Shown piece by piece: positions 25,770 through 34,004 of a stretch of 64,000 nucleotides of DNA. How positions within the stretch are numbered: the first letter of the stretch is position 1; the number at the start of each line of letters is the position of its first letter. The DNA lies in contig NZ_CP060412.1 of the NCBI RefSeq assembly GCF_014297575.1, positions 4,588,001 to 4,652,000 of the forward strand. The letters are read 5' to 3'. The position numbers were made by a program, and so were the translations under genes. Below the pieces are notes generated by a model, which searched no databases, was not told where the DNA came from, and saw only the letters and a list, made by a program, of their open reading frames with translations. Source of the DNA: Dyella telluris. Lineage in GTDB: Bacteria; Pseudomonadota; Gammaproteobacteria; Xanthomonadales; Rhodanobacteraceae.

Positions 25770-26534
25770 GATATCCCTAGACTGGCCTTATGGACGACGC
25801 CCGCCCAATCCTTCTCGCCGTAGCCTCTAGTCTTGGCCGCTTGCAGGTCAGGATGCTCCGCCTGTCGAGCCAACAACTTGTTGTATCCCAGGGCCGCCTT
25901 GCACGCGTTACAGGAAGCCATTGGACAGTTGGAGACTTGTCGCCAGCATCCGAGTGGCTGGAAGCGACACCCCCGAGAACCGCCCTGAGCGGAGCCATTG
26001 CTGCGGTCGCTCTGGTACAAGTTCATTTGCTATCGATGATTGAAGCTGAGGGTCCGATCGATCGGAGGCAAGCTTGCCTGGTTGTGTGGCATATCAGCTG
26101 CGGAGGAGGGTGGAGCGCCATCCTGCTGCGCCTGGCTGCCCACCTGGGTGTGTCGTTGGCAGAATCGCCTTTGGAAGAGACGCATGGGGCAACACTGCAT
26201 CAAGCGCCGATCCTTCGCCGGTTAACGCCTCTGGAAGCTTAAGTGCAGTCGTCTTTGAGCGGGGAAGGGCGTATCCCGCATTCCTCGGGACGACCATCGC
26301 AGCCACTGGTGGCTCATGACTCGACATCACTAGGGGGCCGGCTTCCGACCCATGGTAGGCGTTGCCATCCCTAAGTCGCTGCCTCCCCTCTGCGCCCATC
26401 ACACATACGGAGGGAAGCGTGCTTGGTGCATCAATGCCGACGTAAATGTCCTTCGTCTCAGGACCTTCGGAAAATTGTACCCATAAGGGTGCCGCGCATT
26501 TCAACGGCCGTCCATACAGTGTCGCTTCGAGCAA
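25770..26534 (-). pseudogene. Decayed fragments, possibly an IS110-like transposase N terminus
   Basis: The minus strand has an open stretch (26094-26534) containing IYVGIDAPSTLPSVCV, which resembles the YVGIDVSK...LDV start of IS110-family DEDD transposases. Further on, VAAMVVPRNAGYA...LDAVLPHA loosely matches the later VAVVNPR...LDA motif of that family. Other frames continue to about 25770 with a GYGEKDWAGVVH piece. No frame gives a complete protein. I read it as decayed mobile or duplicated DNA; the IS110 assignment is tentative. Confidence 0.25.
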
Positions 26535-26562
26535 GGCTCATCCACTCGCGACGAGAGCTGCC

Positions 26563-27480
26563 ATGTGTAGTGCCTACGGTACACGTCTTGGTCAATCATT
26601 TGGGGTTTCAAGCCTGGCGACGCTGCTGGCCACCCCAGTTCGCAAGGCCGTTTTCGCCATGACGGACGTGCGGCTGAATACTCCCATGGAACGTCCGACC
26701 GCTCCGTTGCCTCGTGATCGCGCTTACGTGATTGCCGTTAATTTGCTGCCGCTGCAAGATCATGAAATGTGGATTGAGGGCCGTAGTGTAAGTCGAGGCC
26801 CCTTGCAGGAGGGCGCAGTAATGGTCGCGGACTTGCAGCAGAACCCTACGTTCTACGCCGTCGGCCCATTTCATTCGATCTGGCTTCAGGTGCCAATGGA
26901 TGGCTTGGCGATAAACGATGGCGCAATGGACGGTGTGCTTAGCTGCGCCACGGGTGAGGCAATCGCTGACCCATTTGTTGTGGTGCTGGCCCGTACGATG
27001 CTGGCCATGGTCAATTGCGGTCATCGACCTAGTCAGACGCTAGTAGATCACCTATTCCTAGCCTTGCGCGGGCATCTGCTGGATACCTACGGGGCGATGC
27101 CGGCGAGCCAGCCACGGAACGCCAATCGCGGACTTCTACCCTGGCAGCATCGGCGCGCCACTGCGTTGATCACAGAGCATCTTGCCAGCGGCATTTCACT
27201 ACAGTCGATGGCGGATGCCTGCCAGCTGGCCCCGAGTACGTTCCTGCGCGCCTTTCGCAATACATTTGGTGAAACGCCGCATCAGTGGCTGATTGGCAAG
27301 CGCATCGATAAGGCACTGGACCTGATGGTGGACCGTTGCATTTCACTTGCAGATATTGCGCTGTCCGTTGGCTTTGCGGACCAAAGTCATTTCACTCGCG
27401 TGTTCGTGGGGCGGATGGGAGTCAGTCCCGGAGCCTGGCGCAGCGCGAGTCGCGGCAAGGCTCTTGCTGCGGCGGAGTAG
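26563..27480 (+). CDS. AraC-family transcriptional regulator
   Basis: Encodes a 305-residue regulator. The C-terminal ~100 residues hold the two helix-turn-helix motifs of AraC/XylS proteins: SLQSMADACQLAPSTFLRAF, then SLADIALSVGFADQSHFTRVF with the usual GVSPGAWR end. The N-terminal half is a putative effector-binding domain without a recognisable ligand signature. I start it at the ATG giving MCSAYGTRLGQSF because this lines up with AYGSRLGRSF in the paralogue at 31025-31933; an in-frame ATG at 26446 would add 39 unlikely residues. It converges on the response regulator gene with only 8 bases between. Target genes unknown. Confidence 0.9.
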   Translation: MCSAYGTRLGQSFGVSSLATLLATPVRKAVFAMTDVRLNTPMERPTAPLPRDRAYVIAVNLLPLQDHEMWIEGRSVSRGPLQEGAVMVADLQQNPTFYAVGPFHSIWLQVPMDGLAINDGAMDGVLSCATGEAIADPFVVVLARTMLAMVNCGHRPSQTLVDHLFLALRGHLLDTYGAMPASQPRNANRGLLPWQHRRATALITEHLASGISLQSMADACQLAPSTFLRAFRNTFGETPHQWLIGKRIDKALDLMVDRCISLADIALSVGFADQSHFTRVFVGRMGVSPGAWRSASRGKALAAAE

Positions 27481-27488
27481 CTTTTCAC

Positions 27489-28130
27489 TTAGTCCATGAA
27501 GCCTCGCCGCAGTGCGATGGTGACGGCGTGCGTACGATCCTCAGCATCGAGTTTATCCAGAATGGTCTTCATTCTGGCCTTCACGGTGTCTTCGGAAATA
27601 CACAGCTTCTGCGCAATATCGCGATTGCCGTTTCCTTCTGCAACCAAGCGAAGGACACTGAGCTCCCGAGGGGTGAGCAGCTCGTAGCCTTCATGGGCAT
27701 GAAGGTCGTCGGCCGCCTCTTTAGCCAAGACTCGGCGCCCAGCCGCTGCTGCACGTATGGCCGCGAGCATGTCCTGCCGGTCTGCCGTTTTGAGCAAATA
27801 GGCGATCGCGCCGGACTCGAGTGCACGTCGAACACGCGCGTCACCAGGGTAGGTGGTCAATACAACTAAGCACGCATCCGGATACAAGGCGCGGATGGCC
27901 TGGATGGCCTGCAAACCGTCAGCATTAGGCATTTGGAGGTCAATCAATGCCACATCGGGGAGCAACTCCCTGTACCGATCCAGAGCTTCCTGGCCATCCG
28001 ATGCCTCGCCAACCACTGACATGTCCGGTTCGAAGTCAATAGATGAGCGCAAACCGTCCCGCATAATCGGATGATCGTCTGCGAGTAGTACGCGGATGGT
28101 CTTTTGTGACGTGTCCAAGCGAGGTCTCAC
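27489..28130 (-). CDS. NarL/FixJ-family two-component response regulator
   Basis: 213 residues. The receiver domain (about 10-125) has the acidic pair D18-D19, the phospho-acceptor D64 in ALIDLQMPN, the conserved T in VVLTTY and K in YLLKTAD. A LuxR-type HTH follows (about 148-210: LTPRELSVLRLVAEGNGNRDIAQKL). Such regulators usually work with a HisKA_3 sensor kinase. None is adjacent, but a kinase of that class is encoded at 57621-60725. Pairing is possible but unproven. The start ATG at 28130 is the first reasonable one; the MRPRLDTSQK extension before TIRVLLADDH is slightly long but acceptable. Confidence 0.93.
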   Translation of the reverse strand: MRPRLDTSQKTIRVLLADDHPIMRDGLRSSIDFEPDMSVVGEASDGQEALDRYRELLPDVALIDLQMPNADGLQAIQAIRALYPDACLVVLTTYPGDARVRRALESGAIAYLLKTADRQDMLAAIRAAAAGRRVLAKEAADDLHAHEGYELLTPRELSVLRLVAEGNGNRDIAQKLCISEDTVKARMKTILDKLDAEDRTHAVTIALRRGFMD

Positions 28131-28594
28131 CCAACATGCGTTGACAGTTTGCCGTGGCGATGATCAGCCCAGTCGATTATGGGCGCAACGCTCAAAAGGG
28201 TATCAATCGGCCTGAAGGCGGGCGAGCCAGGAGCGCATCACAGGGCCAATGCTATGCAGACTGGGGGCGGGCTGCGGCCACGGCCCGCCGATCCCTGGAA
28301 GCAGTTCATGTTCACGGGTGCGCCAGCGGGCTTCGCCGTTTGCCGAAGAGCGTTTCGGAGCGGCTGAGTTGGTGGGCAAGGTCCACGGAGGCGCGACTTC
28401 GGCGGGCTAGGGGTGGCAACCGAGGCCTTCGTTTGAGCTCATTCGAGTTGTCGAGGCGTCACTTGAAGGGCGCATCGCCCGACCCGGGACTGACTTAGAG
28501 CGCCAAAGGAGCTTGCCTGCGCAAGCCCTTTGGTAGATAGGTCATGCAGTGGCCGGAATGGGCAACGCCGGGACCGCCTGTGGCTTTTTTCCTC
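28131..28594. other. Intergenic region without a supported gene
   Basis: About 460 bases between two minus-strand genes. Open frames here have no recognisable protein character. The only notable element is the inverted repeat at 28503-28533. Confidence 0.4.
28503..28533. terminator. Inverted repeat, possible transcription terminator
   Basis: CCAAAGG and GCTTGC on one side pair with GCAAGC and CCTTTGG on the other, with one bulged A and a CTGC loop. It lies about 60 bases beyond the stop of the AhpD-like gene (minus strand). There is no U-run, so a factor-independent terminator is only one explanation. Confidence 0.4.
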
Positions 28595-29032
28595 TCAAGC
28601 CGGCAGCTTGCGGAAAGAGATCGCAAAACGATTCCATCCGTTAATGGCCACGATGAGAAGAGTCAGGTCAGCAAGCTCCTCGTCCGAAAAGTGGGGGCGC
28701 ACCATCTCCCAGACTTCGTCGGTCACGTGGTCACGACTGACCAGGGTAAGCGACTCAGTCCAGGCTAGCGCCGCCCGCTCACGCTCGTTGAAGAACGGGG
28801 TTTCTCGCCAACCCGAAAGCGTCGCAAGCCGACGAGCATCTTCGCCAGCCTTAAGCGCATCAGCGGCGTGCGTGTCCATGCAGTAAGCGCAGCCATTGAT
28901 CTGTGATGCGCGAAGGCGCACCAGCTCGACCAAGGGCTTTTCGAGAGAGCTTTGCCCGATGCGTTGCTCCAGGCCAACCATGGCCTTAATCGCGCCGGGG
29001 CTGGCCTTGTAGAAATCAAGACGTTGGCTCAT
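28595..29032 (-). CDS. Carboxymuconolactone decarboxylase / AhpD-like protein
   Basis: 145 residues of the CMD/AhpD all-helical fold. The redox motif CAYCMDTH (C-x-x-C plus His, about residues 48-55) is intact, as in alkylhydroperoxidase AhpD-like proteins that reduce peroxides or peroxiredoxin partners. It starts at an ATG preceded by GGAGG at good spacing. That ATG overlaps the stop of a short upstream ORF (29029-29103), suggesting translational coupling. No peroxiredoxin gene is nearby, so the partner is unknown. Probable oxidative or electrophile stress function. Confidence 0.9.
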   Translation of the reverse strand: MSQRLDFYKASPGAIKAMVGLEQRIGQSSLEKPLVELVRLRASQINGCAYCMDTHAADALKAGEDARRLATLSGWRETPFFNERERAALAWTESLTLVSRDHVTDEVWEMVRPHFSDEELADLTLLIVAINGWNRFAISFRKLPA

Positions 29033-29103
29033 GGATGGTCCTCCGGATGGCTGGGTGAGCCGGTGTGGGTATTCTGGCTGCAGAGATGCTCGATGAATTG
29101 CAT
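29029..29103 (-). CDS. Short leader ORF coupled to the AhpD-like gene
   Basis: A 24-codon frame beginning MQFIEHLCSQ and ending PSHPEDHP. It has a good ribosome site (GCGGAG about 8 bases upstream of its ATG). Its TGA stop overlaps the next gene's ATG as ATGA. The overlap and spacing point to translational coupling or a small regulatory leader. I know no homologue; it could be a chance frame. Confidence 0.4.
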   Translation of the reverse strand: MQFIEHLCSQNTHTGSPSHPEDHP

Positions 29104-29257
29104 GTTATCGCTCCGCTTGGAGCTTTCCTTTACGGGATCGTCACAAGCAGGTTCCTTGGCGAGAAAGAAAAGACAACGCCCAGTAAGAACCAACAAGCCA
29201 GGCCAGAAGCGCAAGGCTAGGCTGCGAATCTCTGGCCATCACTGAGATGTCGTCACT

Positions 29258-29539
29258 ATGCGCACGGCTCAATGCAGATTCGAAGATATTGCCAATGAGA
29301 TGTCCCAAGTTGAGGCGTTGCGCGATCAGGCCCGGATGAAGGCATTCGGGCAGTTGGAGAGGCGAGCGTCCACCATTGCCGGCATGCTTCTACAGCTTCT
29401 TGGATCAAGAGATCGCGCGGCGCGTTGGATGTGCATGCGACAGCGCTCTTTGGGTGGACGAACCGCGTATGAGGCTTTAGCCGAGGGTGACTTCGATCTC
29501 GTCTGGGACCAGATGCTCGGTGTTCCCGGCGTCGACTAG
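29258..29539 (+). CDS. Small Xre/MbcA/ParS-like (DUF2384-like) protein
   Basis: 93 residues. The C-terminal half, RAARWMCMRQRSLGGRTAYEALAEGDFDLVWDQML (read in two pieces), fits the toxin-binding domain of Xre/MbcA/ParS antitoxins (pattern W-x6-LGGRTAxEAL...). The N-terminal half is a short helix-rich segment without a clear HTH. There is no adjacent RES-domain toxin, so this is an orphan. The next gene, 120 bases downstream, is the FNR homologue. Three further small proteins of the same style occur in the window (30421-30741, 45063-45359, 62388-62648). Confidence 0.65.
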   Translation: MRTAQCRFEDIANEMSQVEALRDQARMKAFGQLERRASTIAGMLLQLLGSRDRAARWMCMRQRSLGGRTAYEALAEGDFDLVWDQMLGVPGVD

Positions 29540-29660
29540 CAGTCGATCGATCGGTGGGACAAGAAATCACATAATGAATCTGAGAGCTGTTATGCACGCA
29601 TCATCGAGTAGGCGGGAGCGTCCGAAAGAAGTCACGCTGGAGGGTTCACCAAACAATGCC

Positions 29661-30419
29661 ATGAAGGCATTGGCTCCAATGAGTCACGGGATACGTGACC
29701 GGAGGAGGTGGCCACGGACCATAGGGCCAGTACGCTGTGAAGAGTGTCCGTTTTCGCACTCATGTGTGGGGCGCGGCGGCATACGCAGTCAGCTCAGCGA
29801 ACATTGTGTAGATGGGCGGCCGAGTGCGTGCGGTGCTGGAAACTATCTGGTTTCACGAGGCGATCGCTTAACTGATGTATTCATGATCCGCAAGGGCGTG
29901 GTGAAGTCACGGTCAATTACCAGTGACGGACGCGAGAGAATCAATGGCTTTCATTTTCCTGGTGAACTTGCTGGCCTCGAAGCCATTCACTCCGGTCGAC
30001 ACTCGAGCGATATTGTTGCGCTTGAGTATTCGGAGTGCTGTCGTCTTTCATTTGAACAGGTTCAATTTCTCGGTGATCGCGTTCCGGCGGTCCAGCGCCA
30101 GTTGCTCGCATTGATGAGCGAGCAACTGAGCAGGTCTATCTCGATAATGGGCGACCTCACGGCAGAAGAGCGTGTTGCGATATTTCTTCTGGATATCAGG
30201 CGGCGCCTGCCAGCAAGTCGATCTCATGAAGATGGCTTTCATTTGGTAATGTCCCGTACGGACATGGCGAGCTATCTGCGCCTTGCAGCGGAAACCGTCA
30301 GTCGCATCCTGGGGCGCTTTCGAGAGCGAGGGTGGGTTGATATCGCTGGACGGAATTTACGCTCCATCAATACTCAGTCACTGGAGCGATTGAGTCGGGA
30401 TGCCTCAGTCGGCGATTGA
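29661..30419 (+). CDS. fnr: FNR/ANR-type oxygen-sensing transcriptional regulator
   Basis: A Crp/Fnr-family regulator of about 252 residues. The N-terminal cysteine cluster C26-x2-C29-x5-C35 plus C126/C127 reproduces the four ligands that hold the oxygen-labile [4Fe-4S] cluster in E. coli FNR (C20, C23, C29, C122). A cyclic-nucleotide-like beta-roll follows. The C-terminal HTH MSRTDMASYLRLAAETVSRIL closely matches FNR, including the E-xx-SR recognition helix that reads TTGAT-N4-ATCAA. I chose the ATG at 29661 because it gives the family's usual length and cluster distance; upstream ATGs at 29574 and 29592 are possible. It converges on 30421-30741. A candidate target is fdxA (box at 54780). 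Confidence 0.92.
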   Translation: MKALAPMSHGIRDRRRWPRTIGPVRCEECPFSHSCVGRGGIRSQLSEHCVDGRPSACGAGNYLVSRGDRLTDVFMIRKGVVKSRSITSDGRERINGFHFPGELAGLEAIHSGRHSSDIVALEYSECCRLSFEQVQFLGDRVPAVQRQLLALMSEQLSRSISIMGDLTAEERVAIFLLDIRRRLPASRSHEDGFHLVMSRTDMASYLRLAAETVSRILGRFRERGWVDIAGRNLRSINTQSLERLSRDASVGD

Positions 30420-30420
30420 C

Positions 30421-30741
30421 TCAATAACGGGATCTCGGCAAGCGGCGGAGGAAGGCGACGACAGCTTCTCCGCGCCCCATGCCTACCAGTTGTTCCGCAG
30501 TAAAACTTCCCAGTTCGGCAATGGCATCGTTCTGATACCAATCTAGTAGGCGCGAAGGGACGGGCTCAATCTCTGCTGCCGTTCGGAGCACGGCGAGAGC
30601 CGTGGGTATGATGCCAAAGATCGTGCTATAGGCATCGCAACCTACGGCGCAGATGATCTGATCGTGAGGATCGGTTGAATACGCCCTGGGAAGCAGGGAT
30701 GCAGCCAGTGAGTCGTGTTGGTTCCGTTTTGACCGGATCAT
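30421..30741 (-). CDS. Small Xre/MbcA/ParS-like (DUF2384-like) protein
   Basis: About 106 residues from the ATG at 30741 (an ATG five codons earlier is also possible). The C terminus, LDWYQNDAIAELGSFTAEQ followed by LVGMGRGEAVVAFLRRL, shares the pattern W-Y/F...I-x-E-L-x-x-x-TA-x-EL...G...V...FL with the proteins at 45063-45359 and 62388-62648. It is related to the toxin-binding domain of Xre/MbcA/ParS antitoxins. No toxin partner is adjacent. It is divergent from the AraC gene at 31025 and its stop is nearly back-to-back with that of the FNR gene. Confidence 0.6.
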   Translation of the reverse strand: MIRSKRNQHDSLAASLLPRAYSTDPHDQIICAVGCDAYSTIFGIIPTALAVLRTAAEIEPVPSRLLDWYQNDAIAELGSFTAEQLVGMGRGEAVVAFLRRLPRSRY

Positions 30742-31024
30742 GGACGATCCCCACATCTCGTGTGGGAAAAGCTTATTGATAATGTCGCGACGGCGATTGC
30801 CTATAGTTGCCGAGCGTTGCATCTTCTTGACCCGACGTGGGGCGCCCGCCGGACAGGAGGCCGGGATCAAGGGTGGTTGCAACTGTAATCTTCCAAAACC
30901 CTGTGATCGTTCTGTCCGGCGTCGTGTGCGGTCGGCACAAAGACATATAGCGTCAGGCTGGATAATGGCCGAGGATATTGACGCTGTCGCACCGGAAGTT
31001 TGCGCGGGCGTGGAGGAGGCTGTC

Positions 31025-31933
31025 ATGGCTCATGAGGCTTACGGAAGTCGATTGGGGCGGTCGTTCCAAATGGACGATCCGCCAACCCTGGTCTCGCTGA
31101 CTGCCAATGATCACCGACTCGCGGTGACCGAGCTTCGGTGTGAAGAGTACGACTATGGGTTCACCGCACCGATCGTGCGCGAGGAAGCTTTCCTCATCGG
31201 CTTACAGTTGCGCGGCCTTTCTCAGCACGAGCTCTGGGTGGACGGGAAATCAGTTCCCGTGCAGCCGATCGTGGCCGGACACTCCAGTTTTTTTGACCTC
31301 ACTCGCGATCCCATCGCCTACATCGCCGAGCCCTATCACCCACTGTTCTTCTACCTGACCCAGGCGGCGCTGGACGAGGTCACCACGGAGTTAGGTATCA
31401 GGGCGGGAGCACTAGTTTGCCGGCATGGCCAGCTAGTAGCCGATGGTGTTATTGAGGCTTTGGGTCACGCGTTGCTACCCGCCTTGCATGCCGCCAAAAA
31501 CAGCAATGCCCTGTTCGTCGACCATGCGCTACTGGCACTTCGTAGTCACCTGGTACAGAACTACATTGGAGTTCGCCAACACGTCGCGCCCCTGATCCGT
31601 GGCCTTGCACCGTGGCAGGAGCGAACAGCCAAGGAAATTATGCGGGAGCATCTAGCCGATGGCATCGCTCTTGCCACCGTTGCTACCGCGTGCGGATTGT
31701 CGGTTTGCGCTTTCATCAACGCCTTCAAGCGAAGCACGGGAATGTCGCCGCACCAGTGGCTCATCCAGCGCAGGATCGAGCTCGCGATGGACCTCATGCG
31801 TAATGGGGAGAGCCCGCTTTCTGATATCGCGCTGGCGGCCGGGTTCGCAGATCAAAGTCACTTCACCAGGGCGTTTTCGGCCCGACTGGGCGTCACCCCG
31901 GGCATTTGGCGTCGCAACATCGACAAGCGCTAA
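31025..31933 (+). CDS. AraC-family transcriptional regulator
   Basis: 302 residues from an ATG preceded by an excellent GGAGGAGG site. An in-frame ATG at 30965 would add 20 residues. The N-terminal domain (about 1-190) is of the AraC-binding-like type with a hydrophobic core (VREEAFLIGLQLRGLSQHELWVDGK). The C-terminal AraC HTH pair is intact: ALATVATACGLSVCAFINAFK and SDIALAAGFADQSHFTRAF, ending GVTPGIWRR. It is a clear paralogue of 26563-27480, sharing an AYG-x-RLG-x-SF start and FADQSHFTR. It is divergent from a small DUF2384-like gene. Ligand and targets unknown. Confidence 0.92.
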   Translation: MAHEAYGSRLGRSFQMDDPPTLVSLTANDHRLAVTELRCEEYDYGFTAPIVREEAFLIGLQLRGLSQHELWVDGKSVPVQPIVAGHSSFFDLTRDPIAYIAEPYHPLFFYLTQAALDEVTTELGIRAGALVCRHGQLVADGVIEALGHALLPALHAAKNSNALFVDHALLALRSHLVQNYIGVRQHVAPLIRGLAPWQERTAKEIMREHLADGIALATVATACGLSVCAFINAFKRSTGMSPHQWLIQRRIELAMDLMRNGESPLSDIALAAGFADQSHFTRAFSARLGVTPGIWRRNIDKR

Positions 31934-32126
31934 GCGGGCAGCCGCCGCTTTCGTTGACCGGGCTCCAGGAGAGGACAGATCGTTTCCCCGGCCGGAACAA
32001 TTCTGCCGTACGCCAACTATTTACCTTTGATTCAATGGTTTGCCGCTGTCTTTGCTCGCCGCGCTCTTTTGTGCGCCAGCCTAGGGCACTTGCCGATATA
32101 AACGCCGACCAATAGAGTCCGTGTTT

Positions 32127-32690
32127 ATGGCACACCTTGGAAATGGGGTCGAATACGGGCTGCATTGCCTCCTCTGGCTAACCGGCTCGCATGCCGAGCC
32201 GGCAAGCAGCCGCGACCTTGCGGACCTTCAAGGGATTTCTGCGTCGTTTGTCGCGAAACTGTTTCCCAGGCTGGAGAAGGCCGGCCTTGTCGAAGCCACC
32301 GGTGGCGTACGGGGTGGCTATCGACTCGCGCGTCCGGCTGACTGCATTTCGGTACTCGATGTAGTCGATGCAATCGAAGGTTCCAAACCTTTATTTGAGT
32401 GCCAAGAGATTCGAGGCCGCTGTGCCGTGTTCGGCGGCAAGCCACCTGCGTGGTCGATCGACGGCGTTTGCGGTGTACACGCGGTAATGCTTCGCGCCGA
32501 ACAGGCTATGCGTCGGGAGTTGGCACGAACCACGATTGCTGATCTTGCGGCATCGACAGGCAAGAAGGCCCCCGACGGTTTTACACAGGACATCAGGTCT
32601 TGGTTCAACGCGCGCTGGAGCGCTCGCACGGATACGAAGGCGCCTACGGACAGCGATAGGACGGCAGGGCGCCGCCGACGTAAGACGTAA
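32127..32690 (+). CDS. Rrf2-family transcriptional regulator
   Basis: 187 residues beginning MAHLGNGVEYGLHCLLWL, the usual Rrf2 start with a winged HTH (LADLQGISASFVAKLFPRL) and the GGVRGGYRLARP wing. Several cysteines (CQEIRGRC...C) occur where IscR/NsrR-like members carry an iron-sulfur cluster, though the spacing differs. The C-terminal tail is long and basic. A GTG two codons upstream is an alternative start. It is followed after about 100 bases by the NDH-2-like gene on the same strand, a possible target. Effector unknown. Confidence 0.88.
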   Translation: MAHLGNGVEYGLHCLLWLTGSHAEPASSRDLADLQGISASFVAKLFPRLEKAGLVEATGGVRGGYRLARPADCISVLDVVDAIEGSKPLFECQEIRGRCAVFGGKPPAWSIDGVCGVHAVMLRAEQAMRRELARTTIADLAASTGKKAPDGFTQDIRSWFNARWSARTDTKAPTDSDRTAGRRRRKT

Positions 32691-32792
32691 CCTTTCTAAC
32701 TCAATTCCTACCTTTGTTCGGGCTACCTCGGGGTGTGCCTGCTAGGCACCCGTATGCCCGGATTTCCCATGAGACTGACGAGTAGTGACGTG

Positions 32793-34004
32793 ATGAAGAA
32801 TCGAATTTTGATTGTCGGATCCGGCTTTGCTGGAATGTGGAGTGCTCTCTCGGCGGCGCGTGCTGTCGACGCGGCCGGCAGTGCCGGCCAGGCGCTAGAG
32901 GTCGTAGTGCTCGCGCCGGAGCCTCGCTTGCATGTTCGGCCGCGACTCTACGAGCACGACCTTTCGGACGTAGCGCCATCGTTGGAGCGTCTCTTCAAGA
33001 TTGTCGGCGTCCGCTTCGTTCAAGGGCACGTCGAGCGTATTCGAGATGCAGATCACGCGGTCGACTACATTGATGAGACTGGCTCACCTGCGATCATGCC
33101 GTTTGATCGCCTGGTCCTTGCAACTGGAAGCAGACTGCACTTGCCCCCTGTACCAGGCTTGCGGGAGCACGCATTCAATGTCGACCAACTGGCAGGAGCC
33201 GTGCGGCTTGACTCCCACATGCGTGGCCTAGTGAATCGACCGTTTTCGGCTGCGCGTAACACAGTTATCGTGGTTGGTGGTGGCTTCACTGGTATCGAGA
33301 CAGCGGCGGAAATGCCCGCACGTCTCCGCTCGATTCTCGGCCCCCAGACTGCGGTAAACGTGATTGTCATCGAGCAAGCGGACGCCATCGGACCGGATTT
33401 AGGGCCTGGGCCGCGTCCCGTCATCGAGCAGGCGTTCCGTGAGATGGGCATTGCCATGCGCTTGGGAACCACGGTGGCGTCCATTGATTCGGATGGCGTC
33501 ATCACATCGGGCGGGGAGCACATTCCCAGTGAGACGGTCATCTGGACTGCCGGCGTACGTGCAAGTGGGCTTACGGATCACATTTCCTCAGATCGCGATC
33601 GCTTCGGCCGGCTCCATGTGACGCCCGAATTGCGAGTACGTGGATCCGATGTCGTCTATGCGACGGGCGATGTTGCAATGGCCGCGACGGACCATCTAGG
33701 CAACGTGACCATGATGTCGTGTCAGCATGCGATGAACATGGGGCGCTCTGCCGGCCACAATGCCGCCGCCGAGCTACTGAACCTGCCTTCCATGCCGTAT
33801 AGCCAGCCAAAGTATGTGACGTGCCTGGACCTTGGCCCATGGGGCGCGGTCTACACGGAAGGCTGGGAGCGCGAGGTGGTACTCGTGGGCCCGGAAGCTA
33901 AGGCGCTCAAGCAGAAGATTAATACTGAATGGATCTACCCTCCGAGCGACGATCGGGCCGGAGCCCTTGCAGCGGCCGATCCGGCCCGCATCGTCGTGGC
34001 CTGA
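32793..34004 (+). CDS. NAD(P)/FAD-dependent oxidoreductase, NDH-2-like
   Basis: About 403 residues. An FAD-binding GxGxxG motif opens the protein (ILIVGSGFAGMWSA). A second Rossmann motif, VIVVGGGFTGIETAAEM, binds NAD(P)H. An ATG-type motif (LVLATGSRLHLPP) and the C-terminal FAD contact (VYATGDVAM) are present. The architecture matches type II NADH dehydrogenases and related pyridine-nucleotide disulfide oxidoreductases, which pass electrons to quinone without pumping protons. I prefer the ATG at 32793; one at 32769 adds eight residues. The preceding Rrf2 gene may regulate it. It differs from housekeeping Ndh in lacking an obvious C-terminal membrane helix. Confidence 0.9.
   Translation: MKNRILIVGSGFAGMWSALSAARAVDAAGSAGQALEVVVLAPEPRLHVRPRLYEHDLSDVAPSLERLFKIVGVRFVQGHVERIRDADHAVDYIDETGSPAIMPFDRLVLATGSRLHLPPVPGLREHAFNVDQLAGAVRLDSHMRGLVNRPFSAARNTVIVVGGGFTGIETAAEMPARLRSILGPQTAVNVIVIEQADAIGPDLGPGPRPVIEQAFREMGIAMRLGTTVASIDSDGVITSGGEHIPSETVIWTAGVRASGLTDHISSDRDRFGRLHVTPELRVRGSDVVYATGDVAMAATDHLGNVTMMSCQHAMNMGRSAGHNAAAELLNLPSMPYSQPKYVTCLDLGPWGAVYTEGWEREVVLVGPEAKALKQKINTEWIYPPSDDRAGALAAADPARIVVA

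Noticed and set aside
25790..26242. A 150-codon plus-strand frame
   Set aside because: No domain or convincing ribosome site; it overlaps decayed minus-strand fragments and looks like chance.
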